NCBI GenBank assembly: GCA_016708765.1
Contig: JADJFD010000002.1
Coordinates: 744,001-808,000 of the forward strand
DNA length: 64,000 nucleotides
Direction: 5' to 3'
Source: Chitinophagaceae bacterium
Lineage (GTDB): Bacteria; Bacteroidota; Bacteroidia; Chitinophagales; Chitinophagaceae
The position numbers and the translations under genes were made by a program. This document shows, one piece after another, positions 46,927-56,354 of this stretch. The notes beneath the pieces were generated by a model, which saw only the letters and a list, made by a program, of their open reading frames with translations, was not told where the DNA came from and made no database searches. Positions within the stretch are counted from its first letter, which is position 1. Each line of letters begins with the position of its first letter.

Positions 46927-47020
46927 GGTGGTTGGTTTTTGGTTTGAGACAATAAAAGGTAGGAGTAAAATGCTTGCAATAGGTAGGAACTACAATTTAG
47001 ATAAAATTGTTCATACAAAT

Positions 47021-47049
47021 AAAAATGCAGGCCGTGGCCTGCTTTAAAG
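47021..47049 (-). terminator. GC-rich palindrome terminator downstream of the decayed sensor gene
   Basis: GCAGGCC and GGCCTGC (47027-47042) pair perfectly around a GT loop. On the minus strand the second arm is followed by ATTTTTATTT. It would end a transcript coming from 47314. Confidence 0.6.
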
Positions 47050-47068
47050 TTTTTCTTATTTTATATGT

Positions 47069-47314
47069 TTATTGCTTTACAAATCCCTTCCAACCAAAAT
47101 AAAGATCAGGTAAAGCCTTTGTTCAACATTGTTGTAGCTGTTTGTGTAAACTTGCCCTGCTTAAAAAGCTGCAATGCTGTTTCTCTCGTTAGTTGCTTGG
47201 TACTGTCTTCGTATAGGAAAAATATATCATTTGAATTTTCCTGTGCATGTAAGGACTGAGCTAGAAAGAAATGAAGAAGAAGTAAAAAAGAAAAATTCGT
47301 TTTAATTGTAACAT
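47069..47314 (-). pseudogene. Decayed N-terminus of a sensor protein (7TMR-DISM-like)
   Basis: From ATG 47314 a signal peptide (MLQLKRIFLFYFFFISF) runs into TAG. A one-base shift near 47263 restores a cleavage site (LAQSLHAQ) and a mature segment with FFLYEDSTKQLTRETALQLFKQGKF. A further shift near 47110 adds FTPDLYFGWKGFV before a stop at 47069. The LYEDSTKQLT and NKGFTPDLY pattern recalls the extracellular 7TMR-DISMED2 domain of Bacteroidota sensors. The membrane and output parts are missing. It is bracketed by an operator-like palindrome and a terminator. The assignment is tentative. Confidence 0.45.
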
Positions 47315-47374
47315 GATAGGCCGAGATAATTAGAAAACGAATGGCGAGTTTTTTTTGGCTGATTTTTTTAAAAA

Positions 47375-47394
47375 AATACCTACTGGTAGGTATT
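47375..47394. promoter_or_regulatory. Operator-like palindrome AATACCTAC-TG-GTAGGTATT
   Basis: A perfect 9-bp dyad with a two-base centre lies 61 bases upstream of the decayed sensor gene. The form resembles operators of TetR-type repressors, but no such regulator is in the window. The rest of 47400-47563 has no gene. Confidence 0.45.
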
Positions 47395-47563
47395 GGCGGT
47401 ACTGATTTTATTGAAGATTTTTGAAATAGTTATTTGGTTAGATTTGACTATCCAACATTTAGTGGTTTAAGAAACGAATAAAAGAGATTTACTTTTCAAT
47501 TAAGAGAAAATAAAAGCTTGCTACCAAAGCTTGAAGTAGTTTTAAATATTTAATACAATAAAA

Positions 47564-48595
47564 ATGAAGAAGTCCTTACTTATACTATGTTTATGCTTTT
47601 CCTTCTATTGCGGTATTGCACAGTCGCACAATTACAGACCCTGCTGTCGTTATAGTAAAAGTAATGTAACGAGTGAATGCACCTGCCCCGGTTGCCAAAA
47701 AGATAAAGACGATGAGATAAAAGCAGCGCAGGAAGAAACGAAACAGCAGGCCGCAAAAGCAGCGGCAGAGCAGGCAAAAAAACTGGAAGCGGATAGAAAA
47801 GCGAAAGAAGAAGCCGAGCAAAAAAAATTAGCTGACCAAAAACAAAGGGATGAGAATAAAATTGTTATAGGAAATCCAAATCCCCAAAAAGACCCGATAA
47901 ATAAGCCAGTAAATAAAAAGGCTGATTTTAACGATAATACCGTTATGTTGGAATTTCAAGACTGGGAAGGAGAACGTTTATTTGGAGTGAGACAGTCTGG
48001 ATTTATGGATACTTCAAGAAACCTTCTTTCTTTTGCGGGGACATCGAATAGCACATCCACTTTCTTTAATACTGGCACAAGATGTTATCATCAAAGTGTT
48101 CCTTATAATTTGGGACTGATACATATTGGATACAAATCCATAGACCTGGTTTATCCTTCTGGGAAAAAAGAATTTAATGATAATAGTATTAAGAATATTA
48201 CGCATTTACGAGATGACTTTTTTTTAGTGTTAAAGGATGAGCATCATTACTTATATACTATAAAATCCAAAACGTTTATCAGATTGCCTGATGCAGAACC
48301 AACATATACAGTCAGCAGCTATACTCCTATATTTGATGAACCAAGTTATGTGATACCAGACCATGTTAGACGTAAAGGTGGTGATTACTTGAGATATATC
48401 CCCGACAATAAGGCATTAAAAGAAAAGGCTTTAAACGCTTTTCCAGATAAAGTAACTGAAGAATTGTTAAAAAACAATTCATTTTGTCTGTTGATTTCGT
48501 ATGCTAATAACGCAGCTTTTGATACCCATCCCAACGCTAAGTGGTATCCCAAATTTGTGTATGTTTCAAAAGACGGTGAAATAAAAATAAAATGA
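47564..48595 (+). CDS. Exported protein with Cys-rich start and charged coil
   Basis: 343 residues, unrecognised. A signal peptide (to about residue 19) is followed by a Cys-rich segment (CCRYSKSNVTSECTCPGC) that could bind metal. A Lys/Glu/Ala-rich helix lies at about 48-100. The soluble C-terminal part has strand-like segments such as NLGLIHIGYKSIDLVYPSGKKEFND. It starts a run of four exported proteins on the plus strand. The charged helix probably spaces the two ends; no function can be assigned. Confidence 0.6.
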   Translation: MKKSLLILCLCFSFYCGIAQSHNYRPCCRYSKSNVTSECTCPGCQKDKDDEIKAAQEETKQQAAKAAAEQAKKLEADRKAKEEAEQKKLADQKQRDENKIVIGNPNPQKDPINKPVNKKADFNDNTVMLEFQDWEGERLFGVRQSGFMDTSRNLLSFAGTSNSTSTFFNTGTRCYHQSVPYNLGLIHIGYKSIDLVYPSGKKEFNDNSIKNITHLRDDFFLVLKDEHHYLYTIKSKTFIRLPDAEPTYTVSSYTPIFDEPSYVIPDHVRRKGGDYLRYIPDNKALKEKALNAFPDKVTEELLKNNSFCLLISYANNAAFDTHPNAKWYPKFVYVSKDGEIKIK

Positions 48596-48723
48596 TGCAT
48601 ATTATGATCAGATATACTCTTTTACCAGTTTTTGACATTCCTTTAAAAGATTGTCATCAGTAAGAATAAATATTGAACCACGATATTTTAGCCTGTAAAC
48701 ATTTATTTAATTAACTATAAGAA

Positions 48724-50775
48724 ATGAGAATATTTTTTGCTATTCTTCTATTCATTTTTTCATTTGTGCAATCAATAAATGCACAGAACATTACTTCAGC
48801 GGAGCTTTCAAAACTCTCCGCTGATATCAACGCATTACAAATAGCCACAGATGGAAAAACGTTAATTGACCCTAACAAAAACAGCAGTACTGTTATTAGT
48901 TTTCCAAAACAAAGTTTCAGTGTGCTTTTTAGTTCAGGTTTTGCCTACCGGGCAGTTTATAAAGACGATGGTACTGATCAGCTTTTTGTAACAGAAAATA
49001 TAGACTTCTCTGCAACCAATAAGGTAACAGTTTTACCGGTTAACAATAAAAGCGGTGTTCAATGTATCCGTGTTTCTTTTCCCGAACCTTTGGTAACAAG
49101 AATACTGGAAAACGGAAAAGAGATAAATACCATTTCCGGCAATACATTAGATTTTTATTATGCAACTTCTGACTTAGAAAATAAAAATAAATTAAAAACG
49201 AGTTTAGAAACATTGATAAGTAAGCTTGAAAAAGACCGGTCAAAATACCACACTTTGGGAAAGGGTAAGCTTACATTACCTGATGGTCAATATGAGGGAG
49301 ACTACATAGCAGGCAACAGGCGGACTAATGAGGGCACAATGGAGTATATAAATGAACCTTTGTATAAAGGCGTATGGAGATACAAAGGACAATGGAAAAA
49401 TGATCGCCGCCATGGCGAGGGTTCAATTAAAAACGTCCCTTACAAAAAGGGAGATATAGTTGGAGCTGATGGTGGCATCCCCGATGAAACTTATTCCGGT
49501 AATTGGGTGAACGATGTTTTGCAGGGACCTGGTAAGTATGAAACATGGAGCTGGAAGTATGAGGGAAATTTTGTTAATGGAAAAATGGAGGGAAAGGGTA
49601 CATCTACTGAAAGGTATAATAGCAAATATGTTGGCGATTGGAAGAATGGAGTAAAAGAGGGTTTTGGCATATGGTCTGACGAAAGTGGTGATTATACCTA
49701 CACTGGAGAATGGAAAAACAACCAACAAGACGGGAAAGGAATTTCTGTGTCAAAAAAATATGGCATTAGAAAGGAAGGACAGTGGAAGGATGGGCGGTTG
49801 CATGGGTATGCAACTTATAAAGAGGACGATGGCGATAGTTATGAGGGCAACTGGGTAAATGGAACCAAGGAAGGAAAAGGAACCATTATTTATAAAGATG
49901 GAGGAAAATATGTAGGTGAATGGAAAAAAGGTGACAAGGATGGATACGGAATTTATACAGAGCCAGGTGGTAGCAGATATGATGGCAATTGGAGTAAGAA
50001 TATGAAAGAAGGTAAAGGAACGCAGACCTACCAGAATAGTGAAAAATTTGTAGGAGAATGGCGAAATAATAAAAGATCTCAAGGATTATGTACTTGGAAT
50101 AATGGGGATAGTTACTTGGGGGAATGGGTTAATGATACATTACATGGAAAAGGCACTATGATGTATGCTAATGGAGAAAAATATGTTGGCAAATGGAGTT
50201 TTGGAAGGAAAGATGGTCATGGAATTCTATATGATAAAGAAAATAAAATACTAAAGCAAGAAAATTTGAATATGGGAAAAGTGCGGGTAGATCTTCCTGA
50301 TTTGCGAACAAACACTTCAGTACTTAATACAGATGAAAATTATTTCGTAAGTTATAAATTATCAGATACGAGTTTTATAGTTTATATCCGTTACAATGAA
50401 AAAGCAATTACGTCACAACCAAAAATTAAGATATTCTTTGACGTCAATGGTAATAAAAAAATTGACAATTTAGACATCGTCTACACCGATATTTTTAGAG
50501 GGTCGAGGATGTTTGCTGCATTCCTCGAAGAATCAGGTACGAAAACCGATGTTTCAAGAATTACACTTAAAAGACCCGGAGGTATGAGACTTGAGAATAG
50601 GATTTATGGGTACGAATTTTCATTAGCTGATATTAGTACAACCAAAGATATTCTATTTCAGATCATTTTTTCTGAAGAAGGAAATGGAATAAAAAAATAT
50701 TATAAAACTTTGCCTGCTGGAAAAGAAGAACCCAATTTTAGCAGTAACAAAATGTATAAAGTAAAACTAAAATAA
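48724..50775 (+). CDS. Exported MORN-repeat protein
   Basis: 683 residues with a signal peptide (to about residue 20). The central region (about 190-515) has about 13 MORN repeats of the form YxGxWxNGxxxGxGxxxY, which build elongated beta sheets that bind lipid or protein. The C-terminal domain contains an EF-hand-like loop, DVNGNKKIDNLD (about residue 574). An exported MORN protein is unusual compared with cytoplasmic eukaryotic ones, although Bacteroidota have several. It is in a block of exported proteins. Confidence 0.85.
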   Translation: MRIFFAILLFIFSFVQSINAQNITSAELSKLSADINALQIATDGKTLIDPNKNSSTVISFPKQSFSVLFSSGFAYRAVYKDDGTDQLFVTENIDFSATNKVTVLPVNNKSGVQCIRVSFPEPLVTRILENGKEINTISGNTLDFYYATSDLENKNKLKTSLETLISKLEKDRSKYHTLGKGKLTLPDGQYEGDYIAGNRRTNEGTMEYINEPLYKGVWRYKGQWKNDRRHGEGSIKNVPYKKGDIVGADGGIPDETYSGNWVNDVLQGPGKYETWSWKYEGNFVNGKMEGKGTSTERYNSKYVGDWKNGVKEGFGIWSDESGDYTYTGEWKNNQQDGKGISVSKKYGIRKEGQWKDGRLHGYATYKEDDGDSYEGNWVNGTKEGKGTIIYKDGGKYVGEWKKGDKDGYGIYTEPGGSRYDGNWSKNMKEGKGTQTYQNSEKFVGEWRNNKRSQGLCTWNNGDSYLGEWVNDTLHGKGTMMYANGEKYVGKWSFGRKDGHGILYDKENKILKQENLNMGKVRVDLPDLRTNTSVLNTDENYFVSYKLSDTSFIVYIRYNEKAITSQPKIKIFFDVNGNKKIDNLDIVYTDIFRGSRMFAAFLEESGTKTDVSRITLKRPGGMRLENRIYGYEFSLADISTTKDILFQIIFSEEGNGIKKYYKTLPAGKEEPNFSSNKMYKVKLK

Positions 50776-50864
50776 TAATTTATATTGGCGGGTTAACTTT
50801 TCTTGAATAAAATGCATTGTATGTATATGCCAGCCTAAACGAAATTTTATAAAGTATACATATA

Positions 50865-51347
50865 ATGAAAAAAATACGCAATAGCTTTCTTTTACTTTTA
50901 CTGATGCCAATAATAGCTTCTACCCAAACAAAACAAAAAGCCGAAAAGGAATTTGTGGCAGAGCTAAACAGCATTTTAAAAAAATCGACCGATAATGACC
51001 ACCAAAATCAAAAAGGTGTGATGACCATAGATTCTACATTTACGATAAACAAAGAAGGAATATTATCCGTAACTGTTCGTTATACGGAAGAAGATGCTGG
51101 TTTTGTAATAATAAGAAGAGAAGCACCGGTTAATAAAATATGGAGAATAGCATATGACCTTTACCTGCTATTGGAATTTAAAACTGATGAAGTGACGATG
51201 TTTAAATCGGCAACCAACAGCAATGAATTAAAGGAAGTACTAAAAACAAACTATTTGCATCTTGGAAAACCTATAAAAGACGGCTATAAACAACAGGAAA
51301 AATTACAGCAGTTGTTGAATAAGCTGTTAAAGTATTATACAAATTAA
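50865..51347 (+). CDS. Exported protein of unknown function
   Basis: 160 residues with a signal peptide (to about residue 19, ASTQ) and a soluble domain with LSVTVRYTEEDAGFVIIRREAPVNKIWRIAYDLYLLLEF. No domain is recognised. A 41-base segment at its 3' end recurs at 51980-52020, which suggests a former tandem copy. Confidence 0.6.
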   Translation: MKKIRNSFLLLLLMPIIASTQTKQKAEKEFVAELNSILKKSTDNDHQNQKGVMTIDSTFTINKEGILSVTVRYTEEDAGFVIIRREAPVNKIWRIAYDLYLLLEFKTDEVTMFKSATNSNELKEVLKTNYLHLGKPIKDGYKQQEKLQQLLNKLLKYYTN

Positions 51348-51369
51348 AATTATTCTATAAATACATAGT

Positions 51370-51966
51370 ATGAAAAAACACTTTCTCATTTTTTTGCTTT
51401 GCTGCAGTACCAGTTTTTTACAGGCACAGGTGCAAACAAAAACAATTGATGCAGTTACAGATACCGCAGGTATTGCACCTCCACCTAAGCCCACTGATAT
51501 TAAAGCGTTTTGCGATTGCATTGCTATAAGGGAAACTCCTGCAGCTACGGACAAAGAATACTTTGAATATGGTTTCGAAAAAAGGCTGATGGATTTCGCT
51601 GGTGCCGATGTTACCAAGGAAAGCCGGGAATCTGCCACCGCTAAAATAAGCAAGTGGTGGGATAAGTATAAAACATTGTTCCGCTGCAATTCATCCACGT
51701 TCAATGTAGAGAAAGGAAGCATTTTAAAGTTTGCAATTGTACAAGGCTTTGAACCATTTTTAGAAACAATAGTAGGCACTTATCAAATGGATATTAATTA
51801 CATTGATCCCGCAGACAATAGAAATGTTTTGGATTATGTAAACGACGAATTAGCCAAAACAATAAAAACCCAAGGTGCTACTCATCCAAAAGTTAATATA
51901 CTTAAAGAATATAAACAGCTGCTTGAAAATTTGGGATGTACGCCATCGAGACCTGTAAATAATTAA
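51370..51966 (+). CDS. Exported protein of unknown function
   Basis: 198 residues with a signal peptide (to about residue 19, LQAQ). The soluble part has Cys-containing segments FCDCIA, FRCNSS and LGCTPS, and a helix-rich core. Not recognised. It is 22 bases after the preceding gene, so probably the same transcript. Confidence 0.6.
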   Translation: MKKHFLIFLLCCSTSFLQAQVQTKTIDAVTDTAGIAPPPKPTDIKAFCDCIAIRETPAATDKEYFEYGFEKRLMDFAGADVTKESRESATAKISKWWDKYKTLFRCNSSTFNVEKGSILKFAIVQGFEPFLETIVGTYQMDINYIDPADNRNVLDYVNDELAKTIKTQGATHPKVNILKEYKQLLENLGCTPSRPVNN

Positions 51967-51979
51967 TTTTAAATTGTAA

Positions 51980-52020
51980 CAGTTGTTGGATAAGCTGTTG
52001 AAGTATTACCCTAATTAAAA
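51980..52020 (+). repeat. Partial copy of the 3' end of the 50865-51347 gene
   Basis: 36 of 41 bases match 51309-51349, including the codons around the stop. It lies right after the gene at 51370-51966 and looks like the tail of a lost tandem duplicate. Confidence 0.55.
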
Positions 52021-52073
52021 CGACTTTACATTTCAAGGAAACTTATCTACTGGTAACCTGGTTTATTGCACCA

Positions 52074-52436
52074 TTACTCCGCATCGGTTAGCATTTTGCT
52101 CACTGCATCAATAGCTTCCCTGACGGTTATTTTCCACTACCCTGCTTTACCTTCATCAAATTCTTTTTTCCATTGTTGATAGCCTTCTTCAAATTCTGGT
52201 AATTCATTAAGGTGTTTTACAAACCCGGAAACAGAAGCTTCGATAGCGGCAGCAGAAAAAGGCATATGCCCGATATAATTACCAGAACCAATGTTGATGC
52301 TATCAATTCTTATATGAATAATGGTATCGTTTTCCAGTTCATCTATTTTTAATACAGTAAGTTTTGAGCTTTCTTCTCCGGAACGGGTATTGTATTGCCA
52401 GACTTGTGCTGGGTGAAAGAAATTTATATCGTTCAT
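52074..52436 (-). CDS. Conserved hypothetical protein interrupted by an in-frame TAG
   Basis: The frame from ATG 52436 encodes 99 residues to TAG (52137-52139). It continues in the same frame for 20 codons (WKITVREAIDAVSKMLTDAE) to TAA at 52074. The extension has the look of the family's usual C-terminus, following the conserved LPEFEEGYQQWKKEFDEGKAG. So the TAG is probably a nonsense mutation, a base-call error or read-through. Unknown function; the IRIDSINIGSGNYIGHMPFSAAAIEASV core is characteristic. Confidence 0.6.
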
Positions 52437-52511
52437 AATAGTATAATTTCTGTCACAGAAGACTCTAAATAATTTTTATTTACTGTTCTGTTATTATACG
52501 GCAGATAAAAA

Positions 52512-54528
52512 TTAATATGATAAAAGCTTTTGAACAGTTTCATCCAGCCTTCCCTTCGCCATAAAGTTTTGTTCCAACTCTAAATTAAATGGAATAGGTG
52601 TATCTAAAGAAGCGCAACGCAGCACCGGCGCATCTAATAAACCAAAACAGTTTTCAGCAATCCAGGCTGCAATTTCTCCGCCGATGCCGCCAATCAATGT
52701 GTCTTCGTGTAATAGCAAAACTCTTCCTGTTCGTTGCACTGCTTCACGGATAGCAAAATAATCCAATGGTAATAATGTTCGTAGGTCAAGTATATCAATA
52801 GAAATTTCCGGGTGTTCGGCTGCATAATCTTCTGCCCAATGTACACCTGCGCCATACGTAATAATTGAAACTTCGTCGCCTTCTCTTACATGTCTTGCTT
52901 TACCAATTTCTATTTCATAATATTCTTCAGGTACTTCGCCACTTACAGAACGATACAATGCTTTGTGTTCAAAAAATAAAACAGGATTGGGATCATTGAT
53001 GGCCGCAATCATCAATCCTTTTGCATCAATAGGAGTAGATGGATAAACAACTTTCAATCCCGGTGTTTTTACAAACCAAGCTTCATTGCTCTGGCTATGA
53101 AAAGGTCCCGCACCCACACCGCCACCTGTTGGCATACGAATTACCACATCTGCATTTTGCCCCCAGCGGTAATGAATTTTTGCCAGGTTATTGATGATCT
53201 GGTTAAAACCAACGGTTGCAAAATCTGCAAACTGCATTTCCATCATACTCTTATATCCTTCCAACGATAAACCTAAAGCTGCGCCAACAATTGCACTTTC
53301 GCACAACGGTGTATTTCTTACTCTTGCTTTTCCAAATTCTTCAACAAACCCTTCTGTAATTTTAAAAGCTCCGCCATACTCTGCAATATCTTGACCCATT
53401 AAAATCAAGTTCGGGTGTTTTTGCATGGATTGGTGAAGGCCGTCTTTTATAGCATCAATTAATCTGAGTTCCGAGGTCTGAAGTCCGAGGTCTGAATTAG
53501 ACTCCGAATTATCTACGACTCTGACTTCCGTCTTCTGACCTCTGACTTCTGTTCTTGCATACACATCTTCCATCTCCGCTTCCGTATCCACCACCATCGG
53601 TTTCGAATCATAACCAATCGCCAGTTCGCTTTCTATTTTTTCTTTGAACTCTTTTCTTATAGTTGCAATCGTAGTTTCATTGAGTACATTATTCTCTAGT
53701 AGAAACTGTTCGTAGTTTTTAATCGGGTCTTTCATTTCCCATAGCTTGAACAAATCCTGCGGTACATATTTTGTTCCGCTTGCTTCTTCATGTCCTCTCA
53801 TCCGAAAGGTCATACACTCAATTAAATAAGGTTTCTGATTATTGATACAATATTCTCTTACACCTTTTATTGTATCATACACTTCCAGCAAATTGTTTCC
53901 ATCAATTCTTATCCCTTCCATTCCATAACCTTTGGCTTTATCAATAAGATTGATGCAGCGATACTGTTCATTTACCGGTGTGCTTAATCCATAACCATTA
54001 TTCTCAATAATAAATATGACAGGCAAATCCCAAACAGCTGCTGTATTTAATGCTTCATGAAAATCTCCTTCGCTGGTTCCACCATCTCCTGTAAAAGCCA
54101 ATGAAACTTTTTGTTCTTTTCTTAATTTATAAGCTAATGCCACACCATCTGCAATGGCCAGCTGCGGACCGAGATGAGAGATCATTCCACAGATATGATG
54201 CTCCCTATTACCAAAGTGAAAACTTCTTTCTCTTCCTTTGCTATAACCATCTTGTGCACCCTGCCATTGTTTGAATAATTTCTGTAACGGCATATTACGG
54301 GTAGTAAAAACGCCGAGATTTCTATGCAGCGGCATTATCCATTCATCTTCCTGTAAAGCCAGCGTAGCTCCAACAGCAATTGCTTCTTGCCCAATTCCAC
54401 TAAACCATTTAGAAATTTTTCCCTGCCGCAGCAACACCAGCATTTTTTCTTCAATCATGGGGCCACAACAGGGTTTTATAAAAATCGATGAGCTGTTTAT
54501 CAGAAAGGTCTTTACGGTCGAATATCAT
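52512..54528 (-). CDS. 2-oxoacid dehydrogenase E1, alpha-beta fusion (frameshift near start)
   Basis: Thiamine-diphosphate enzyme of the branched-chain or related 2-oxoacid dehydrogenase complex. The alpha part (to about residue 300) has GDGGTSEGDF with IIENNGYG as the ThDP motif. The beta part (about 335 on) has MGQDIAEYGGAFKITEGF, EMQFADF and RMPTGGGVGAGPFHSQ. The intact frame starts at 54458 (MIEEKMLVLL), but homologues have about 20 more residues. These are encoded from ATG 54528 (MIFDRKDLSDKQLIDFYKTL) in another frame, with the break at the four-C run 54459-54462. The linker near residues 302-332 is repeat-derived. Confidence 0.88.
53465..53552. repeat. Word repeat in the E1 alpha-beta linker
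   Basis: GAGGTCTGAAGTCCGAGGTCTGA-type arms and their inverted counterparts (TCTGACTTC words) flank a spacer of about 20 bases inside the coding sequence. The same word family ends the DUF6787 gene at 16440-16473. Confidence 0.5.
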
Positions 54529-54550
54529 GTTACGAAGTTCAGGGTTTTTT

Positions 54551-54589
54551 CAACACAGAGGTAGAGAGAAAATTGAGTTACACAGAGTT
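54551..54589. repeat. Left arm of the GxxExxY cassette (two CACAGAG words)
   Basis: CAACACAGAG and TTACACAGAGTT lie 25 bases apart. The second word overlaps the GxxExxY stop codon. The inverted partner arm is at 55014-55050. Confidence 0.55.
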
Positions 54590-54979
54590 TAATTTTCCAT
54601 TAATTCGTCTACGAATTCCGTTTTTCAATAAAACAACATTAAAATTAATGAGTAGTCCAAGTTTTCTATTTGCCAATTTTAAATAGGTAACTAGTTGCGC
54701 TTCATGAACAGGCAGGATTACTTCAACTGATTTCAATTCCAGAATAATTTCATCTTCAATCAATAAATCAATTACAAACTCCTTATTTAGAATTTCCCCT
54801 TTAAAACAAACGGGAACAATAACCTGGCTTTTTACCTCTAATCCCTCTTTAACTAAAACTGATTTCAGACAAACTTCATAAACAGACTCCATCAGCCCAG
54901 GCCCAAGTTCTTTATGTACTTCAATTCCACATTTGATTATGCGTTCAGTAATTATATTAAACTCACTTTCATTTATCAT
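54578..54979 (-). CDS. GxxExxY protein
   Basis: 133 residues with the family motif GLMESVY inside ELGPGLMESVYEVCL. The later VIDLLIEDEIILELKSVE pattern recalls PD-(D/E)xK nuclease folds; the biological role is not known. It sits between the M16 peptidase and E1 genes, unrelated to both, inside inverted CACAGAG word pairs. The last codons and stop (NSV-stop) are encoded by the flanking repeat itself. Confidence 0.9.
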   Translation of the reverse strand: MINESEFNIITERIIKCGIEVHKELGPGLMESVYEVCLKSVLVKEGLEVKSQVIVPVCFKGEILNKEFVIDLLIEDEIILELKSVEVILPVHEAQLVTYLKLANRKLGLLINFNVVLLKNGIRRRINGKLNSV

Positions 54980-55013
54980 TAAAAAATAATTTCCTGTTTA
55001 ATATTTTTTCTTC

Positions 55014-55050
55014 TCTCCGTGTTCTTCTTTAACTCATCAACTCTGTGTTA
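55014..55050. repeat. Right arm of the GxxExxY cassette
   Basis: CTCCGTGTT and AACTCTGTGTTA lie in inverted orientation relative to the left arm, with GAGTT/AACTC also conserved between the words. It runs to within five bases of the M16 stop codon. Confidence 0.55.
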
Positions 55051-55055
55051 AAATC

Positions 55056-56336
55056 TTACACCACCACCAGTTCATAGAAATCATCCGGTTGTAAATATTT
55101 TTGAGCAAGAGCTTGTAACTCTTCTGCAGAAACAGTTTTTATTGTTTCGATAGAGTCGTAAAAATATTTCTCATCCAGATTATTAAGAATAATATTTTTC
55201 CATCGGGCAATGATTTGGAAAGGGCCATCCAGATCTCCAAGAATGCTTCCCATCATATAATTTCTTACCAACAATAATTCTTCTGCATCCACAGGTTCGT
55301 CACGAAGTAATTTCATTTCTTTATACACTTCTTCAATCGTTGCTTCGCAAACATCTTTTCCTGCTTCTGTACTAACCAGCCAGCCTGATTGCTGCACATG
55401 ATTGAGTAAATAGCTATGAATGCCATATGTATATCCTTTATCTTCTCTGATATTGCTCATTAACCTTGATCCAAAAAATCCACCAAACAAAGCATTTAAA
55501 ATCTGTGCTTTTAAAAAATCAGGGTGATGACGATTTGGGAATGGTCTTGCAATTCTTATAGAGCCTTGTGCGCCGTCGGGATCATTAGTTATTCTTATTT
55601 TTTTCTCAGTGCCCAAAACAGGTGCTGTTTCCTTTTCAATTACGTTAGCAAAAGGAAGATCACCAAAATTTGTATTCAGCAACTGCTCCAGATTTTGTGG
55701 CAGCTTTCCAGCAACAAAAATTATCAATTTTCCTTGCTGATAATATTTTTTATAGAAATCAACTAACTCTTCTCTTTTCAATGCATCAAAATCTTCTGCA
55801 CTGCTGTATTTGCCATAAGGGTGTTTCTCTCCATATAAATAAACATCAATTAATCTACCGGCCACAAAATCACTTTTTTTCAAACTTACTTTCAGCCGCT
55901 GCTTCATGTTCTGCTGGTAAATCGATAATTCTTCTTGCGGCATTACAGAATCGGTAATCAGCTCTCTTACTTTTGGAAGCAAATTATCAATATGTCTGGT
56001 TAGAGAATGTAGTGTAATAGTTGCTGTTTCATTATAGCAGGCTCTGTTTATATAAGAGCCGTAATAATCAAATTGTTCATTAATCTGAAACGCCGTCTTG
56101 GTGCTGGTTCCATTACGTAATAAAAAATTGGTAGTAGCGGCTACTAGATTTTTTTCTTCCTGTGCATTACCTGCAGAAAATATCCATTCGGTTTGTAATA
56201 CTTCTTCCGCTCCTGCATCGACTGCATATACTTCTACTCCATTATCCAACACAAATTTTTGGTACGGTTTAAGATTCAACTTAAAATTTACCGCATCTAC
56301 TATCGGAGGATTTTTTTTCCTGTCTAATACTTTCAT
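55056..56336 (-). CDS. M16-family peptidase-like protein, non-catalytic subunit
   Basis: 426 residues with the two-domain pitrilysin fold. There is no HxxEH zinc motif; the expected site reads FLLRNGTST. The Arg-Tyr pair typical of the partner subunit is present in REDKGYTYGIH (about residue 300). Such subunits pair with an active M16 protein, here the preceding gene. No signal peptide is evident. Confidence 0.88.
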   Translation of the reverse strand: MKVLDRKKNPPIVDAVNFKLNLKPYQKFVLDNGVEVYAVDAGAEEVLQTEWIFSAGNAQEEKNLVAATTNFLLRNGTSTKTAFQINEQFDYYGSYINRACYNETATITLHSLTRHIDNLLPKVRELITDSVMPQEELSIYQQNMKQRLKVSLKKSDFVAGRLIDVYLYGEKHPYGKYSSAEDFDALKREELVDFYKKYYQQGKLIIFVAGKLPQNLEQLLNTNFGDLPFANVIEKETAPVLGTEKKIRITNDPDGAQGSIRIARPFPNRHHPDFLKAQILNALFGGFFGSRLMSNIREDKGYTYGIHSYLLNHVQQSGWLVSTEAGKDVCEATIEEVYKEMKLLRDEPVDAEELLLVRNYMMGSILGDLDGPFQIIARWKNIILNNLDEKYFYDSIETIKTVSAEELQALAQKYLQPDDFYELVVV

Positions 56337-56354
56337 TCCTTTCGTTTACTATAA

